64,000 bases of DNA from a virus: the IMG/VR virus record IMGVR_UViG_3300008952_001422, positions 1 to 64,000 of that record; one strand, written 5' to 3'. The position numbers and the translations under genes are program-made. This document shows, one piece after another, positions 47,701 to 56,700 of the stretch. The notes under the pieces were generated by a model. It did not search any database. It was not told the origin of the DNA and worked only from the letters and a program-made list of their open reading frames with translations. Positions within the stretch are counted from its first letter, which is position 1. The number at the start of each line of letters is the position of its first letter.

Positions 47701-47728
47701 GACTTTCACATAAATACCGTGTTATAAT
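47699..47728 (+). promoter_or_regulatory. Sigma70-type promoter of the barrel gene
   Basis: TTGACT (47699-47704), 18-base spacer, TATAAT (47723-47728). The spacer contains a late-type box. Confidence 0.8.
47709..47716 (+). promoter_or_regulatory. Late box inside an early promoter (CATAAATA)
   Basis: CACATAAATACCG lies between the -35 and -10 boxes of the early promoter, so the same site may serve both early and late transcription. Confidence 0.5.
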
Positions 47729-47742
47729 TACAACTGTAGATT

Positions 47743-47794
47743 GAGGTTATCACCTTAGGGTGGTATGCTCGGTTTATTATTAAGTCTTAATAAT
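47743..47794 (+). promoter_or_regulatory. Structured mRNA leader, two hairpins
   Basis: Hairpin 1: TATCACC (47748-47754) with GGTGGTA (47759-47765), closed by GAG/CTC (47743-47745, 47768-47770). Hairpin 2: ATTATTAA (47776-47783) with TTAATAAT (47787-47794), followed by TTAATTTTTTT. The second looks like an attenuator placed just before the AAGGAGA ribosome-binding site. Confidence 0.55.
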
Positions 47795-47817
47795 TTAATT
47801 TTTTTATAAGGAGAACT

Positions 47818-48657
47818 ATGAACAAATTATTAAAAACAGCCATTGTGAGTACAGCATTGCTAACTGTACCTTATATCGCATTGGCGGATGAAACTGTAGC
47901 AGAAACATCAAATGTTTCCGTTACTGGTACATATGAAGGTACTGCGTCACACGATTTTGATGACCTTACTTATACCCAAAGTTTAGACCTTGTTATTGTC
48001 GGAACTTCTCCGGGTAATGGTAGTGTCACAGTTAAAGTTGATGAAACTGCAACTGTTGGTGACTTATACCTCGATACTGAAATACTTAATTTTGATGTTC
48101 GTCTTGGTAAGGTTGACAGCATAACTGGAATTGAAGTAGGAACAACTATCGCAGGTTTCACAGTATCGGCTCATCAAGCGTCTGGCGCCAATGGTGCAAC
48201 GACAATTGATGCTAGTACTGTAATGGGACCTCTTAACCTTTCAGGTGAAGATATTTTAGACGATGACCGCTTACTAAGTGCAGGAATGGATATTGCTGGT
48301 ATTGGTGTCGGTGGTTCATATCAAAACACAACGACAGGTACAAACACCATTCTTGATGCTGGTTTAGGCATACAAGGTTTTGACGTAGATGTCGCACATG
48401 CATCCATTGGTGATGCAAGTGTTACTAAAACTGGTGATAGCAAACATGCGTTACTAGGTACTATGACTAGTGCTACAAATGGCACAAATGTTAAAGGTGC
48501 TAAAGTATCATTAGGTGACCTTTCGGCTAAAGTTGTTAATTTAAATAGTAATAATACTTACACGTTATCGTTAGTTCGTGGCATTATGACATACTCTTAT
48601 GAGCATGTTTCAGGCGGCGATTCGACGGCTTCAGCAGGTATAAAACTTACGTTTTAA
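47818..48657 (+). CDS. Outer-membrane beta-barrel (porin-like) protein
   Basis: 279 residues. A cleavable signal peptide (KTAIVSTALLTVPYIALA, cut after ALA-DE) is followed by strands of alternating residues (VSVTGTYEGTA, SLDLVIVGT, SVTVKVDETATVGDLYLDTEI) and a C-terminal strand ending in ASAGIKLTF, the terminal phenylalanine required for outer-membrane barrel assembly. The size fits a porin of 12-16 strands. A phage-encoded barrel could change host permeability or block receptors against superinfection, as the PA-2 phage porin does. Strong AAGGAGA site and complex upstream regulation. Confidence 0.8.
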   Translation: MNKLLKTAIVSTALLTVPYIALADETVAETSNVSVTGTYEGTASHDFDDLTYTQSLDLVIVGTSPGNGSVTVKVDETATVGDLYLDTEILNFDVRLGKVDSITGIEVGTTIAGFTVSAHQASGANGATTIDASTVMGPLNLSGEDILDDDRLLSAGMDIAGIGVGGSYQNTTTGTNTILDAGLGIQGFDVDVAHASIGDASVTKTGDSKHALLGTMTSATNGTNVKGAKVSLGDLSAKVVNLNSNNTYTLSLVRGIMTYSYEHVSGGDSTASAGIKLTF

Positions 48658-48677
48658 ATTTTTACATCTCTAAGTTC

Positions 48678-48707
48678 AAAAAGCCTGTCTTAATGACGGG
48701 CTTTTTT
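48678..48707 (+). terminator. Rho-independent terminator
   Basis: AAAAAGCCTGTC (48678-48689), loop TTAAT, GACGGGCTTTTTT (48695-48707), one G-U pair. Ends the barrel-protein transcript. Confidence 0.95.
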
Positions 48708-48721
48708 GTTCTGGCCACTTT

Positions 48722-48729
48722 GATAAATA
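48722..48729 (+). promoter_or_regulatory. Late promoter (GATAAATA)
   Basis: TGATAAATAGTTCTAG, 42 bases before the first gene of the inner-membrane cassette. Confidence 0.75.
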
Positions 48730-48771
48730 GTTCTAGATAATTACATAATACAGACAGTGGGAGAGTTAACC

Positions 48772-49212
48772 ATGACTAAAACGTTTCTACAATGGTGGTT
48801 GTTTTTTGTACTCCAAATAATCATTCTAGGCGCCTCATATGTGTATAAACTACATTTATACATACTCAACAACGACCAGACTTATATCTGTTTCATTTTG
48901 ATAGGTATTTGGTTACTTACAAGTATGCGAATCGGATATAAGATGTACAAACATATTCGAACATCTAATGAAAAATTCTGGTTTATTGCAGAAAGTTGTA
49001 TGGCGATTGGTATGATGGGTACAGTTCTTGGTTTCATTCTTATGCTTGGCAGTAGCAACTTAGGTTCTATTGACCCATCAGATATAGAAGGTATGAAAAC
49101 CGTAATAGGACATTTAGCAAGTGGTATGTCCACGGCTCTATTGACTACCCTCACTGGTCTAATAGTTTCAGTTTCTTTACGCACTCAATTAATGATTGAG
49201 GAAGGTGAGTAA
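48772..49212 (+). CDS. MotA/TolQ/ExbB-type proton-channel protein
   Basis: 146 residues with three membrane helices. The third region (IAESCMAIGMMGTVLGFILMLGS ... GMSTALLTTLTGLIVSV) matches the MotA/TolQ/ExbB core (G-L-x-G-T-V-x-G-x-x-x-x-F and M-x-x-A-L-x-T-T-x-x-G-L). Such proteins form a ring around a TolR/ExbD/MotB partner and convert proton flow to mechanical work. ATG 48772 follows GGGAGAG; the upstream ATG at 48757 lacks one. The next gene, which overlaps by one base, is the probable partner. Confidence 0.8.
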   Translation: MTKTFLQWWLFFVLQIIILGASYVYKLHLYILNNDQTYICFILIGIWLLTSMRIGYKMYKHIRTSNEKFWFIAESCMAIGMMGTVLGFILMLGSSNLGSIDPSDIEGMKTVIGHLASGMSTALLTTLTGLIVSVSLRTQLMIEEGE

Positions 49213-49871
49213 TGTCTACACGATATGGGTCGAACCTATCGTTTAATGATGTATTGTTCAATGCACTATTAGGGTTTGTAGTTTTATTTGTATTAGCACT
49301 TCTGTTAATTAATCCAATAACAAAGAAATCAGATATCCCATCAAAAGCAGAAATCATGCTCACTTTAGAGTGGGATAGCGAAGTTGCTGACGATATAGAT
49401 ATATGGGTATTAGGTCCAGTTATGGGCGCACCTATTAGTTTCCAAAACAAACATAGTGGATATATGCACCTAGACAGAGATGACTTAGGAAGGTCATCAG
49501 ATGTTATGATGATAGATGGTGAGAAAATAATTATTAAAATAAATCGTGAAGTTGTAACCATGCGTGGTATAGCGGCAGGTGATTATTACATCAATATTCA
49601 CGTATATCATAAAAATTCAACAACTGGTCCAACTAAATATACAGTAACACTACTAGATGTTAATCCATATAAAGAAGTTTACGTCATGCAAGGTGAATTA
49701 CACAGTCGTGGCGATATTGTTAGACTTCCAGGATTTACATTGAATGAGGAAGGAGAAATTACTGATATCTGGACAAGTGATAAGATAATAGTTGGAGCAA
49801 GAGATACAAGTAGTGCTATAACGCACTATTCAAATGAACAAGGCATGGTGAATCCAGCCGACCAAGAGTAA
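49212..49871 (+). CDS. Membrane-anchored partner with beta-sandwich-like domain
   Basis: 219 residues. One helix near the N-terminus (FNALLGFVVLFVLALLLINP) preceded by SFNDVLFNALL resembles the TolR/ExbD single-pass anchor. The periplasmic part (WDSEVADDIDIWVLGPVMG ... GYMHLDRDDLG ... GDYYINIHVYHKN) looks like a DUF2135-type domain (D-I-D-x-x-V, G-x-L-D-x-D, G-x-Y-x-I-x-V). An acidic residue in the membrane helix, the proton carrier in ExbD, is not evident, but D13 lies at its start. Probably works with the preceding channel. Confidence 0.65.
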   Translation: MSTRYGSNLSFNDVLFNALLGFVVLFVLALLLINPITKKSDIPSKAEIMLTLEWDSEVADDIDIWVLGPVMGAPISFQNKHSGYMHLDRDDLGRSSDVMMIDGEKIIIKINREVVTMRGIAAGDYYINIHVYHKNSTTGPTKYTVTLLDVNPYKEVYVMQGELHSRGDIVRLPGFTLNEEGEITDIWTSDKIIVGARDTSSAITHYSNEQGMVNPADQE

Positions 49872-49886
49872 TAGAGGAGAATATAG

Positions 49887-50663
49887 ATGTTTTGGAATGA
49901 GATAACAGTTGATACTATGATTATGGTCTACGTAGTTGGACTATTCGCATTAATTATAGTATGTTTATATGCTCTAATTCAAAGTAAAGCAAACAAACTT
50001 TACACATTCATTATAATTCCATTAGCATTGATTATGGCAAGTATGACTTGGCAAGGTATCAAACTATTACAAGGTATGCCAGTTTATGGATTACCTATGA
50101 ATGAAAAAATTGAAGTACTATATGTCGAAGATAATAAGCCTTGGATATTTGTATTGTTAAGAGAGGAACATGGACCTGTTCTTTATAAAATAGATTGGAC
50201 AGAAGCAAACAAAAAGAAAATGCAAGAGTTGAAACGTTTAATTGGTGGAAGTTTTGCCCAAGGTAAATTTAAAAAAGAAGGCAATAAAGGTGAAACAACA
50301 GATTCATTTATATTTACACCAATGGAAAATATGACAGAACCTGAGAGTAAAGACCCAGAGGAAAATAGTGGTGTAACATTTTCACATCAGTCACCTACTG
50401 CTACTTATCCGGCTGACCGACCACAATTAGGCGGCTCAGTAGGCGGTTCAGGAGTTAGTTACGTACCCACAGAAGAAAATAACGATGATGATTTTATGAG
50501 AATAATTGAAGAAAGACAAGATATTAGAGAGTCGATAGAAGACGGAGTATCATTTACAAGAAATCCAGAAATAGATAATCAAGGATGGTCTACATTACTT
50601 TTATTCACAGAACAAGAAGTTAGAGAACCATTCATAGGTCCATTAAACGAGGGAGAAGAATAA
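49887..50663 (+). CDS. Membrane protein of the cassette (258 aa)
   Basis: Two N-terminal membrane helices (about 10-28 and 38-60), then a soluble domain of mixed strands (KIEVLYVEDNKPWIFVLLREEHG) and a long disordered, acidic, glycine-serine-rich tail. Not recognised. AGAGGAGAATATAG precedes ATG. It overlaps the next gene by one base. Confidence 0.7.
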   Translation: MFWNEITVDTMIMVYVVGLFALIIVCLYALIQSKANKLYTFIIIPLALIMASMTWQGIKLLQGMPVYGLPMNEKIEVLYVEDNKPWIFVLLREEHGPVLYKIDWTEANKKKMQELKRLIGGSFAQGKFKKEGNKGETTDSFIFTPMENMTEPESKDPEENSGVTFSHQSPTATYPADRPQLGGSVGGSGVSYVPTEENNDDDFMRIIEERQDIRESIEDGVSFTRNPEIDNQGWSTLLLFTEQEVREPFIGPLNEGEE

Positions 50664-50962
50664 TGTTATCAGAAAGTGTAGGAGCAGTTTTAATGATAGG
50701 ACATTTTATTGTATCAATTTTTAATGTACAACTTGGTGCGCCAGTTATCTATACAATGCCATTTGCAACTATGGAGCAATGCCAATTCTATGGTGAACAA
50801 TTGCCAAAAGACATGCAGATAGATATTGAGTGGAAGCATAGTACAAGATTTGAATGTTTCACAATTGCACAATTTCAAGAACTTCAACGACAACAGTTGC
50901 AACCTAAACAAGGCACGGCTCCAGAAAGTGCTACTAAACCAGAAGGCCCAATGAACCCATAA
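50663..50962 (+). CDS. Small secreted or membrane-tethered protein (99 aa)
   Basis: N-terminal hydrophobic segment (VGAVLMIGHFIVSIFNVQLG) that could be a signal or anchor, then a domain with two cysteines (EQCQFYGEQLPKD ... FECFTIAQFQELQRQQ) and a disordered proline-rich end. The pair of cysteines could form a disulfide in the periplasm. No family recognised. Confidence 0.65.
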   Translation: MLSESVGAVLMIGHFIVSIFNVQLGAPVIYTMPFATMEQCQFYGEQLPKDMQIDIEWKHSTRFECFTIAQFQELQRQQLQPKQGTAPESATKPEGPMNP

Positions 50963-50974
50963 GGGTAAAATAAG

Positions 50975-51823
50975 ATGAAAAAGATATTCACTTTTATAAA
51001 AGAACTATTACTTATAAGATTATTGATTAAACTTATAACAAATCCTATATTATTAGTATGTATAGTTCTTGCCGTTGCTGTAAGTAAAGACCAAGTAGTT
51101 AAATGGTATGATGATTACATGATACTATACGAAGAAGCAAACAATAAAGTCGAAGAAGAAGAAAATAGTCAAGGATTAATTTTTACGAAGATAGATGACA
51201 AGTTATATACATTAATGGGCACAGTAGAAGAAGGTGATTGTGAAAAGATTGCACCGGATATGCCTCCAGCATTTACTGTAATTTTAGAAAGTCCAGGTGG
51301 TAACTTAAAAGATGGTTCTTGTTTAGCGGCTCACATAAAACTTCGTGACGTAGTTACAGTAGTCAGAGATAGCATAGTTTTGAATGAACTAGGCGAAGTC
51401 ATTTATAAACCAGGCTCAAATCTTGACATTGATGAAAACACACCAGATTATATGAGAGGAAAATCAATATGTGCCTCAGCATGTGGTCTAATGTTCTTAG
51501 CAGGAGATAAACGATACTTGATGGGTGAAGTTTATTTCGGAATACATGGTCCAGGTACTCCTCCTGGTAGTATGAATGGGGCAAGTCCAGCGGCTATTGA
51601 AAGTAGTGCATTTAGAACTGCATCATCATTGATGAAACTACTTAAGTCTTTAGGAGTCGATGATGAAGATTTACGACTATTGTTCATTCAAATTCCAAAC
51701 GCAACAATGTATTGGCTACATCCTCGAGATTTTGAAGTAAGACCAGCATTGATTACTATTGCAACAGATTACAGAGATTTCTTTGGAACTACAGGTAGTG
51801 ATTTAGAAGGCGGACTTCGCTAA
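50975..51823 (+). CDS. Membrane-anchored ClpP-like serine protease
   Basis: 282 residues with an N-terminal membrane helix (about 18-36). The protease domain shows VILESPGGNLKDGSCLAAHIK (ESPGG at 105-109), the nucleophile S168 in SICASACGLMFLAG, and H191 in VYFGIHGPG, the order of ClpP/crotonase-fold proteases. CASAC with paired cysteines fits the periplasmic ClpP-like family of Gram-negatives rather than cytosolic ClpP or SppA. It may cut envelope proteins during late infection. AAGGGTAAAATAAG lies before ATG. Confidence 0.8.
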   Translation: MKKIFTFIKELLLIRLLIKLITNPILLVCIVLAVAVSKDQVVKWYDDYMILYEEANNKVEEEENSQGLIFTKIDDKLYTLMGTVEEGDCEKIAPDMPPAFTVILESPGGNLKDGSCLAAHIKLRDVVTVVRDSIVLNELGEVIYKPGSNLDIDENTPDYMRGKSICASACGLMFLAGDKRYLMGEVYFGIHGPGTPPGSMNGASPAAIESSAFRTASSLMKLLKSLGVDDEDLRLLFIQIPNATMYWLHPRDFEVRPALITIATDYRDFFGTTGSDLEGGLR

Positions 51824-51850
51824 AAGTAATCTAAATTAAACTCTAATTTA

Positions 51851-51858
51851 ACTAAATA
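51851..51858 (+). promoter_or_regulatory. Weak late promoter candidate (ACTAAATA)
   Basis: AACTAAATAGATG matches the late box at six of eight positions, 52 bases before the SbmA-like gene. It may give this gene extra late transcription. Confidence 0.4.
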
Positions 51859-51910
51859 GATGTACGAAAGGTTAAATTCGTATAGATTAATTAGTAATTA
51901 GAGGTGACAT

Positions 51911-52957
51911 ATGTTAAAATCATTTTTTCTAAGTAGGGAATACTTCGTATATGCATGGCTAATGCTGGCATTTCTCTTAAGCATGATTTGGTACAATGTA
52001 GAAATATTAGTATTCTACAACTTCTGGAACAAAGAAATCTATGATGTAATTCAATCACTACAAGAAGAAAGATTCTGGGAATTATTCCTGGGGTGGGATG
52101 TTGGTAGATTTTTGAATTTTGTGACCTTAACCGAGGGGACACAACCCTCATTCGTTGAAATCTTAGTCCTATACATTCCAATAGCAGTTTATTCCACTTG
52201 GCAGACACAAAGATACTGTTTTATGTGGCGACAAGCAAATACCAAACACTATATGACACGTTGGGAAGGTTCAACAGCAAAGATTGAAGGTGGCTCACAG
52301 CGTATACAAGAAGACTTAATGATATTTGGTAAGACGCTCCAAGGATTATTTACTGGATTCTTTAGTGCGATACTTATCTTATTTGCATTCCTTCCTATTT
52401 TATGGAATCTATCAGAGAGTTTACCTGTTTGGAATGGTATGATTATTCCTGGATTCTTAGTATGGATTGCATTATCTGTATCAATTGGTGGTACTTTAAT
52501 ATCTCTTTTACTTGGTTGGAAACTACCCGGTCTTGAATATAGAAATCAGGTAGTAGAAGCCAAAATGAGAAGGCAACTAGTTTTCTCTGAAGATAATTTT
52601 AAGGACAGAGCCACTGAAGTTCTATTTCCTATGTTCTATTCTGTACGTAGAAACTACTATAGACTGTTTAACTGGTATATGGGATTTGGTATATGGCAAA
52701 CAGCATTTGGATTATGTGTAGGTAACTTAGCACTAGTTGTTTTAGCACCTGCATACTTTGACCAACTCATCACACTTGGAGTCTTATTCCAAGTTCTAAA
52801 CGCATTCGGACGAGTAGAAAGTTCAATGGGTTACTTTATAGACCGTTGGACAACGATTGTTGATTTCTTATCAGTCATTAGACGTTTGAGAGAATTCAAC
52901 AAAGCACTTGATGACGCCGAAGATGTTACTTTTGATGACTCTGGCAAAAAAGTCTAG
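51911..52957 (+). CDS. SbmA/BacA-family peptide transporter
   Basis: 348 residues, multi-helix inner-membrane protein with the SbmA/BacA pattern throughout: FYNFWNKEIYDVIQS, IEGGSQRIQEDLMIFGKTL, FLPILWNLSESLPVWN, LPGLEYRNQVVEAKMRRQLVF, SVRRNYYRLFNWYMGF, NAFGRVESSMGYFIDRWTTIVDF and IRRLREF all have counterparts in E. coli SbmA. SbmA/BacA imports peptides (microcins B17 and J25, proline-rich peptides) using the proton gradient and has no ATPase domain. The phage form lacks about 60 N-terminal residues. It seems complete otherwise. Role unknown. Confidence 0.9.
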   Translation: MLKSFFLSREYFVYAWLMLAFLLSMIWYNVEILVFYNFWNKEIYDVIQSLQEERFWELFLGWDVGRFLNFVTLTEGTQPSFVEILVLYIPIAVYSTWQTQRYCFMWRQANTKHYMTRWEGSTAKIEGGSQRIQEDLMIFGKTLQGLFTGFFSAILILFAFLPILWNLSESLPVWNGMIIPGFLVWIALSVSIGGTLISLLLGWKLPGLEYRNQVVEAKMRRQLVFSEDNFKDRATEVLFPMFYSVRRNYYRLFNWYMGFGIWQTAFGLCVGNLALVVLAPAYFDQLITLGVLFQVLNAFGRVESSMGYFIDRWTTIVDFLSVIRRLREFNKALDDAEDVTFDDSGKKV

Positions 52958-53220
52958 TGAAAGACCAAGTTAAATTGGTAACAAATTATATATTACCTTT
53001 CATTTTCGGTGCAGGACTTATGTGGATTATTCAACAAAATCATATAAATGATTTACATCAAGAAATGGAATTTCAAAAATATAAACATGCTCAACAAGAG
53101 ATGTATCAAAAAATCAATCAGATAGAAGAAGACCTATATCGTAGACTTGCTGATGTTAATAGAAAACTAGGCAAGTTGGAAGTACGCAGTCGAATGATTA
53201 CTGGTGATGGTCATGACTGA
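52957..53220 (+). CDS. Membrane-anchored coiled-coil protein (87 aa)
   Basis: GTG start on the last base of the SbmA-like stop region. One N-terminal helix (YILPFIFGAGLMWIIQQ) followed by a coiled coil (HQEMEFQKYKHAQQEMYQKINQIEEDLYRRLADVNRKLGKLE). Similar small TM plus coiled-coil proteins occur at 57438 and 57781. Function unknown; it closes the membrane cassette. Confidence 0.7.
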   Translation: MKDQVKLVTNYILPFIFGAGLMWIIQQNHINDLHQEMEFQKYKHAQQEMYQKINQIEEDLYRRLADVNRKLGKLEVRSRMITGDGHD

Positions 53221-53379
53221 AATCCTGCCGTCTTAGATAGTAAGATGGAAGAATACAAAATGATAGTTGATAACTGGTTACGATAAGATAAACTACTAAT
53301 AAAACTTAACTACACACTATATATAGTACGGTTTTCTCTTAAATAATACTAGAGATAGAGGTTTTTAGGAGGTATGGGT

Positions 53380-53604
53380 ATGAAATTCTTATACGTTGAT
53401 GTTGATAATCGTAAGGTTGTTGGCTTATTTAGAAATAGCAATGAAGAAATTATAAAACTCAATATGAAAGAGTTACAGATATTAGTTCAGAAAGAACAAT
53501 ATGTGCTTAATTCTAGTATATTATCAGAGTTAAAAGAGGCTCTTAAGGCTATGGGACAGTATCGAAAAGCAAATCGTCCTTGGTACGAAAGGCTTTTCTG
53601 GTAA
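53380..53604 (+). CDS. Hypothetical protein (74 aa)
   Basis: Small strand-then-helix protein (KFLYVDVDNRKVVGLFRNSNEE ... ILSELKEALKAMGQYRK) ending in WYERLFW. ATG 53380 is seven bases after AGGAGG (53367-53372); ATG 53374 would be too close. It lies alone between a weak upstream region and a strong terminator. The 150 bases before it hold no other gene, only a 12-base palindrome at 53316-53327. Confidence 0.65.
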   Translation: MKFLYVDVDNRKVVGLFRNSNEEIIKLNMKELQILVQKEQYVLNSSILSELKEALKAMGQYRKANRPWYERLFW

Positions 53605-53623
53605 TAAAATCAATTTACTGTCT

Positions 53624-53651
53624 AATCCCGGCTCATGCTGGGATTTTTTTT
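53624..53651 (+). terminator. Rho-independent terminator
   Basis: AATCCCGGC (53624-53632), loop TCAT, GCTGGGATT followed by TTTTTT, one G-U pair. Confidence 0.95.
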
Positions 53652-53670
53652 GCTTCCCATCCATGAAAAT

Positions 53671-53678
53671 GATAAATA
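53671..53678 (+). promoter_or_regulatory. Late promoter (GATAAATA)
   Basis: ATGATAAATACAATAAAG, 33 bases before the long virion gene. Confidence 0.78.
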
Positions 53679-53711
53679 CAATAAAGTATAATTTAATGTT
53701 AGAGATATTGT

Positions 53712-56700
53712 ATGGATTTATCAGAACTACTAGAAGATAGCAATAAAGACTTGGTTATTATATATCCAGGACGTTTTCACCCATTCCATATAGGACATGG
53801 TAAAGTATATCAATACTTAAAGATAAACTATCCGAACGCCCAGGTGTTTATTTCAACTTCAGACAATACTGATGGAGATAGGTCACCTTTTACTTTTGAA
53901 GAAAAGAAAAAGATGATGATACTGGCTGGTGTTGATTCTGGTGCTATTGTTCAGTGCAAATCTCCATATCAGTCCGTAGAGATTACGGAAAGATTTGATG
54001 AAAACAAGACAGTTGTTGTCTTTGCTGTATCTGAAAAAGATATGGAAGAAGAACCAAGATTTGATTTTTCAAAGGGCATTAGTTTTAAGAAAAACGGTGA
54101 ACCAGCGTATCTACAACAATGGAGGGGTTTAGATTCTTCTGAAACTTTTAGCAAACATGGTTACTTAGCAACAACACCTACATATGGATTTAAAGTACGA
54201 GGTGTAGAAATAAACAGTGCATCGCAAATTCGAAATATGATTGCGACAAGTGATGACACAGAACTTAATCAAATTTTACAAGATTTATATAATATTACTG
54301 ATGTTCCACAGGATATAATAGAGATATTTAAGAGAAAGATTGGAAACAAGGAAACAATGAATGAAAACTGGAGTGAATGTTCACTTTCCGAGTTTTTAAT
54401 TGAAATCGAACACGAGGAAAAGAAAATGAAAAAGGGCATACTAAAAACAATAACTGAAGGAAAGGTTTTAGATGTTGTTTTAAAACCAATAACCGAAGGA
54501 AAGAAAGACTTACACGAAGTTGTTTTAGATGTAGATTATTCTAGAAATCCTGATGCATTAGTTAAAGCAATTAACACTATGGGTAAAAGACTTAATCTTA
54601 CACTTATGAATGCACCTTCTGGAGTAGAAGATTTAAAGACAAAAGGCGAAGCAAGATTACAAGGCGGTGTAAAAGATATAACTGCATTTGTAGAGTATTT
54701 GTATAAAAAAGGTATAATGCCATATTATAATATAGTAAAAGAGGGTAAAAGCCCACATAAAAAGGGAACCAAAAAGTATAATGCCCACATGGCAGCCATA
54801 CATGCCGAGTCTAATGAAAGTGAATTCACTAGAAAAGTCCAAGAAATAACAGAAAAAAAGATTAGTATTTTTGAAAGTCTTGCGGCAGACATAAAAGATT
54901 ATGTTGATGACCACAAAAAACACTTTGATGCCTATCCACAAGATGTAGAAATAGAAGATAAAATTTATGACTGGGATGAATACTGGGCAATATTAGATAA
55001 AGTTTATCCAGATGATTACGGCAATCAATATGCACAAGAAGGTGTTATGGGAACTATAGGACAAGGAATAGATGATTTGGCGGTAGGTGCTGGCAAGTTA
55101 GCCTGGAAAGGTGCCAAGAAAGCGGCTCCACACGTTAAAGCAGGAGCCAAGAAAGGTGCTAGTGCAGTTGGAAAAGGACTCAAAAAATTGAGTAAAATAG
55201 GAAGCAAAAATGTATCATCTAAATTTGATGGCACAGGTCATGTTAGTTCTACTTTCAGATATAATGAAGATTCTTCCGACTCTGTATTTTCTATTAGAAA
55301 ATTTAAAAATGCTAAAGACCCATCTAAAGATGGACTAGAAATTACTAAAACTGGTGGCATGGGTGGCACAGTTATTATAAAAAATCAAAGAGAACTAAAA
55401 GATTTATTAGTGGCACTTAAAAGCAATGTTGATAATCTTAAAGAAAATTATGCAAATGAACAACATGAACAACTAGAATATATTCATCACGTGTTACAAG
55501 AATGTGGTGCTGGAAATGTAGACAACGCAATGGTTGACCAAGCAATAGAATTTGTTGAAGATATTAGAGAACAACATTTTAATGCTGACGGTTCTACAAA
55601 ATCAGAGAGTATCAAAGAAGGTCTAGATAACGATGACACACGTAATATTGCTATTCGTTGTGTTGATGAAATGGTGTCTCAAGGACTTATTCCTAATGAT
55701 ATGGACACAGACAATCAAACTGAATTTGAAATTCAAGACATTATTCATGACCATATAAACAAAGCATTACAAGTACGAGAATCTCAAGGTTACACAGATA
55801 CAGGTAACATCGCAGGCTACTTAGATACGATTGATGAGTATGTAGAAATGTTATTTAAAAGTTCTAAAGATAAAAAAGAAACTGAAATAGCATACAGAAT
55901 TCAAAATGCTGTTGACGATATTAGAACTAGAGAACTTGGATTAAAGCCAAGTTTAATCAGAGCAAAGTACAACAAAGAAATAAAAGAAGAAATTGATTAT
56001 GATAATCTTAATTCTGATGACATTCATGGTACAAATATAAAGGATTATCCTGAATATTTTGATGTTAAAGAAGTTGATGATGACCTTAATGTTTGTGACA
56101 GATGTGGCGATATTCAACGTTGGTATGATGAGATGTATTGGAAAGGTGAAGAAGATATGGAAACAAATGAAATCCTTGGCGATGACAATGAGGCTGTTTG
56201 TGACCGATGTTTTGGTGAACTTGCAAGAGAACATCATGGTAGAAATAAAAAAGCCAGTGAGTCATATGAACCTAAAATGGGTTGGGAAAAGCCATCGGGA
56301 GATGTACCAAAAGACCATGAGTATGGACCTGGAAGTGAAGATAGACCTAAGGGTAAACGAGGTTATACGTCATCAAGAAATGCTAGAACATCACACTTAA
56401 AATCAATTAAAAAGTGGGCAAATAAAAAACGTAGACAAATGGATAAAGATGCTAAAGATGGAGTAACAGATATGGGAAAAATGACTTCTGATGAAAGAGC
56501 AAAGAGGTCATGGGCCATGATAGCAAGTAAAGACTATGATAATAAATCAATTATTAAAGACGGAGTAAATCAAGACCAAAGTCCAGAATCAATAGAACAG
56601 ATGCAAGAAATCTATAAGTATAATGAAGATAGAAATCATCATTCAGGAAATATACTTATGTTAGCACATGCATTTGGCACTAGACCTGAGATTAAAGCAA

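Noticed and set aside
53316-53327. 12-base palindrome ACTATATATAGT as operator
   Set aside because: It is AT-only apart from two C/G pairs, which is common by chance in such AT-rich DNA, and no promoter is clearly linked to it.
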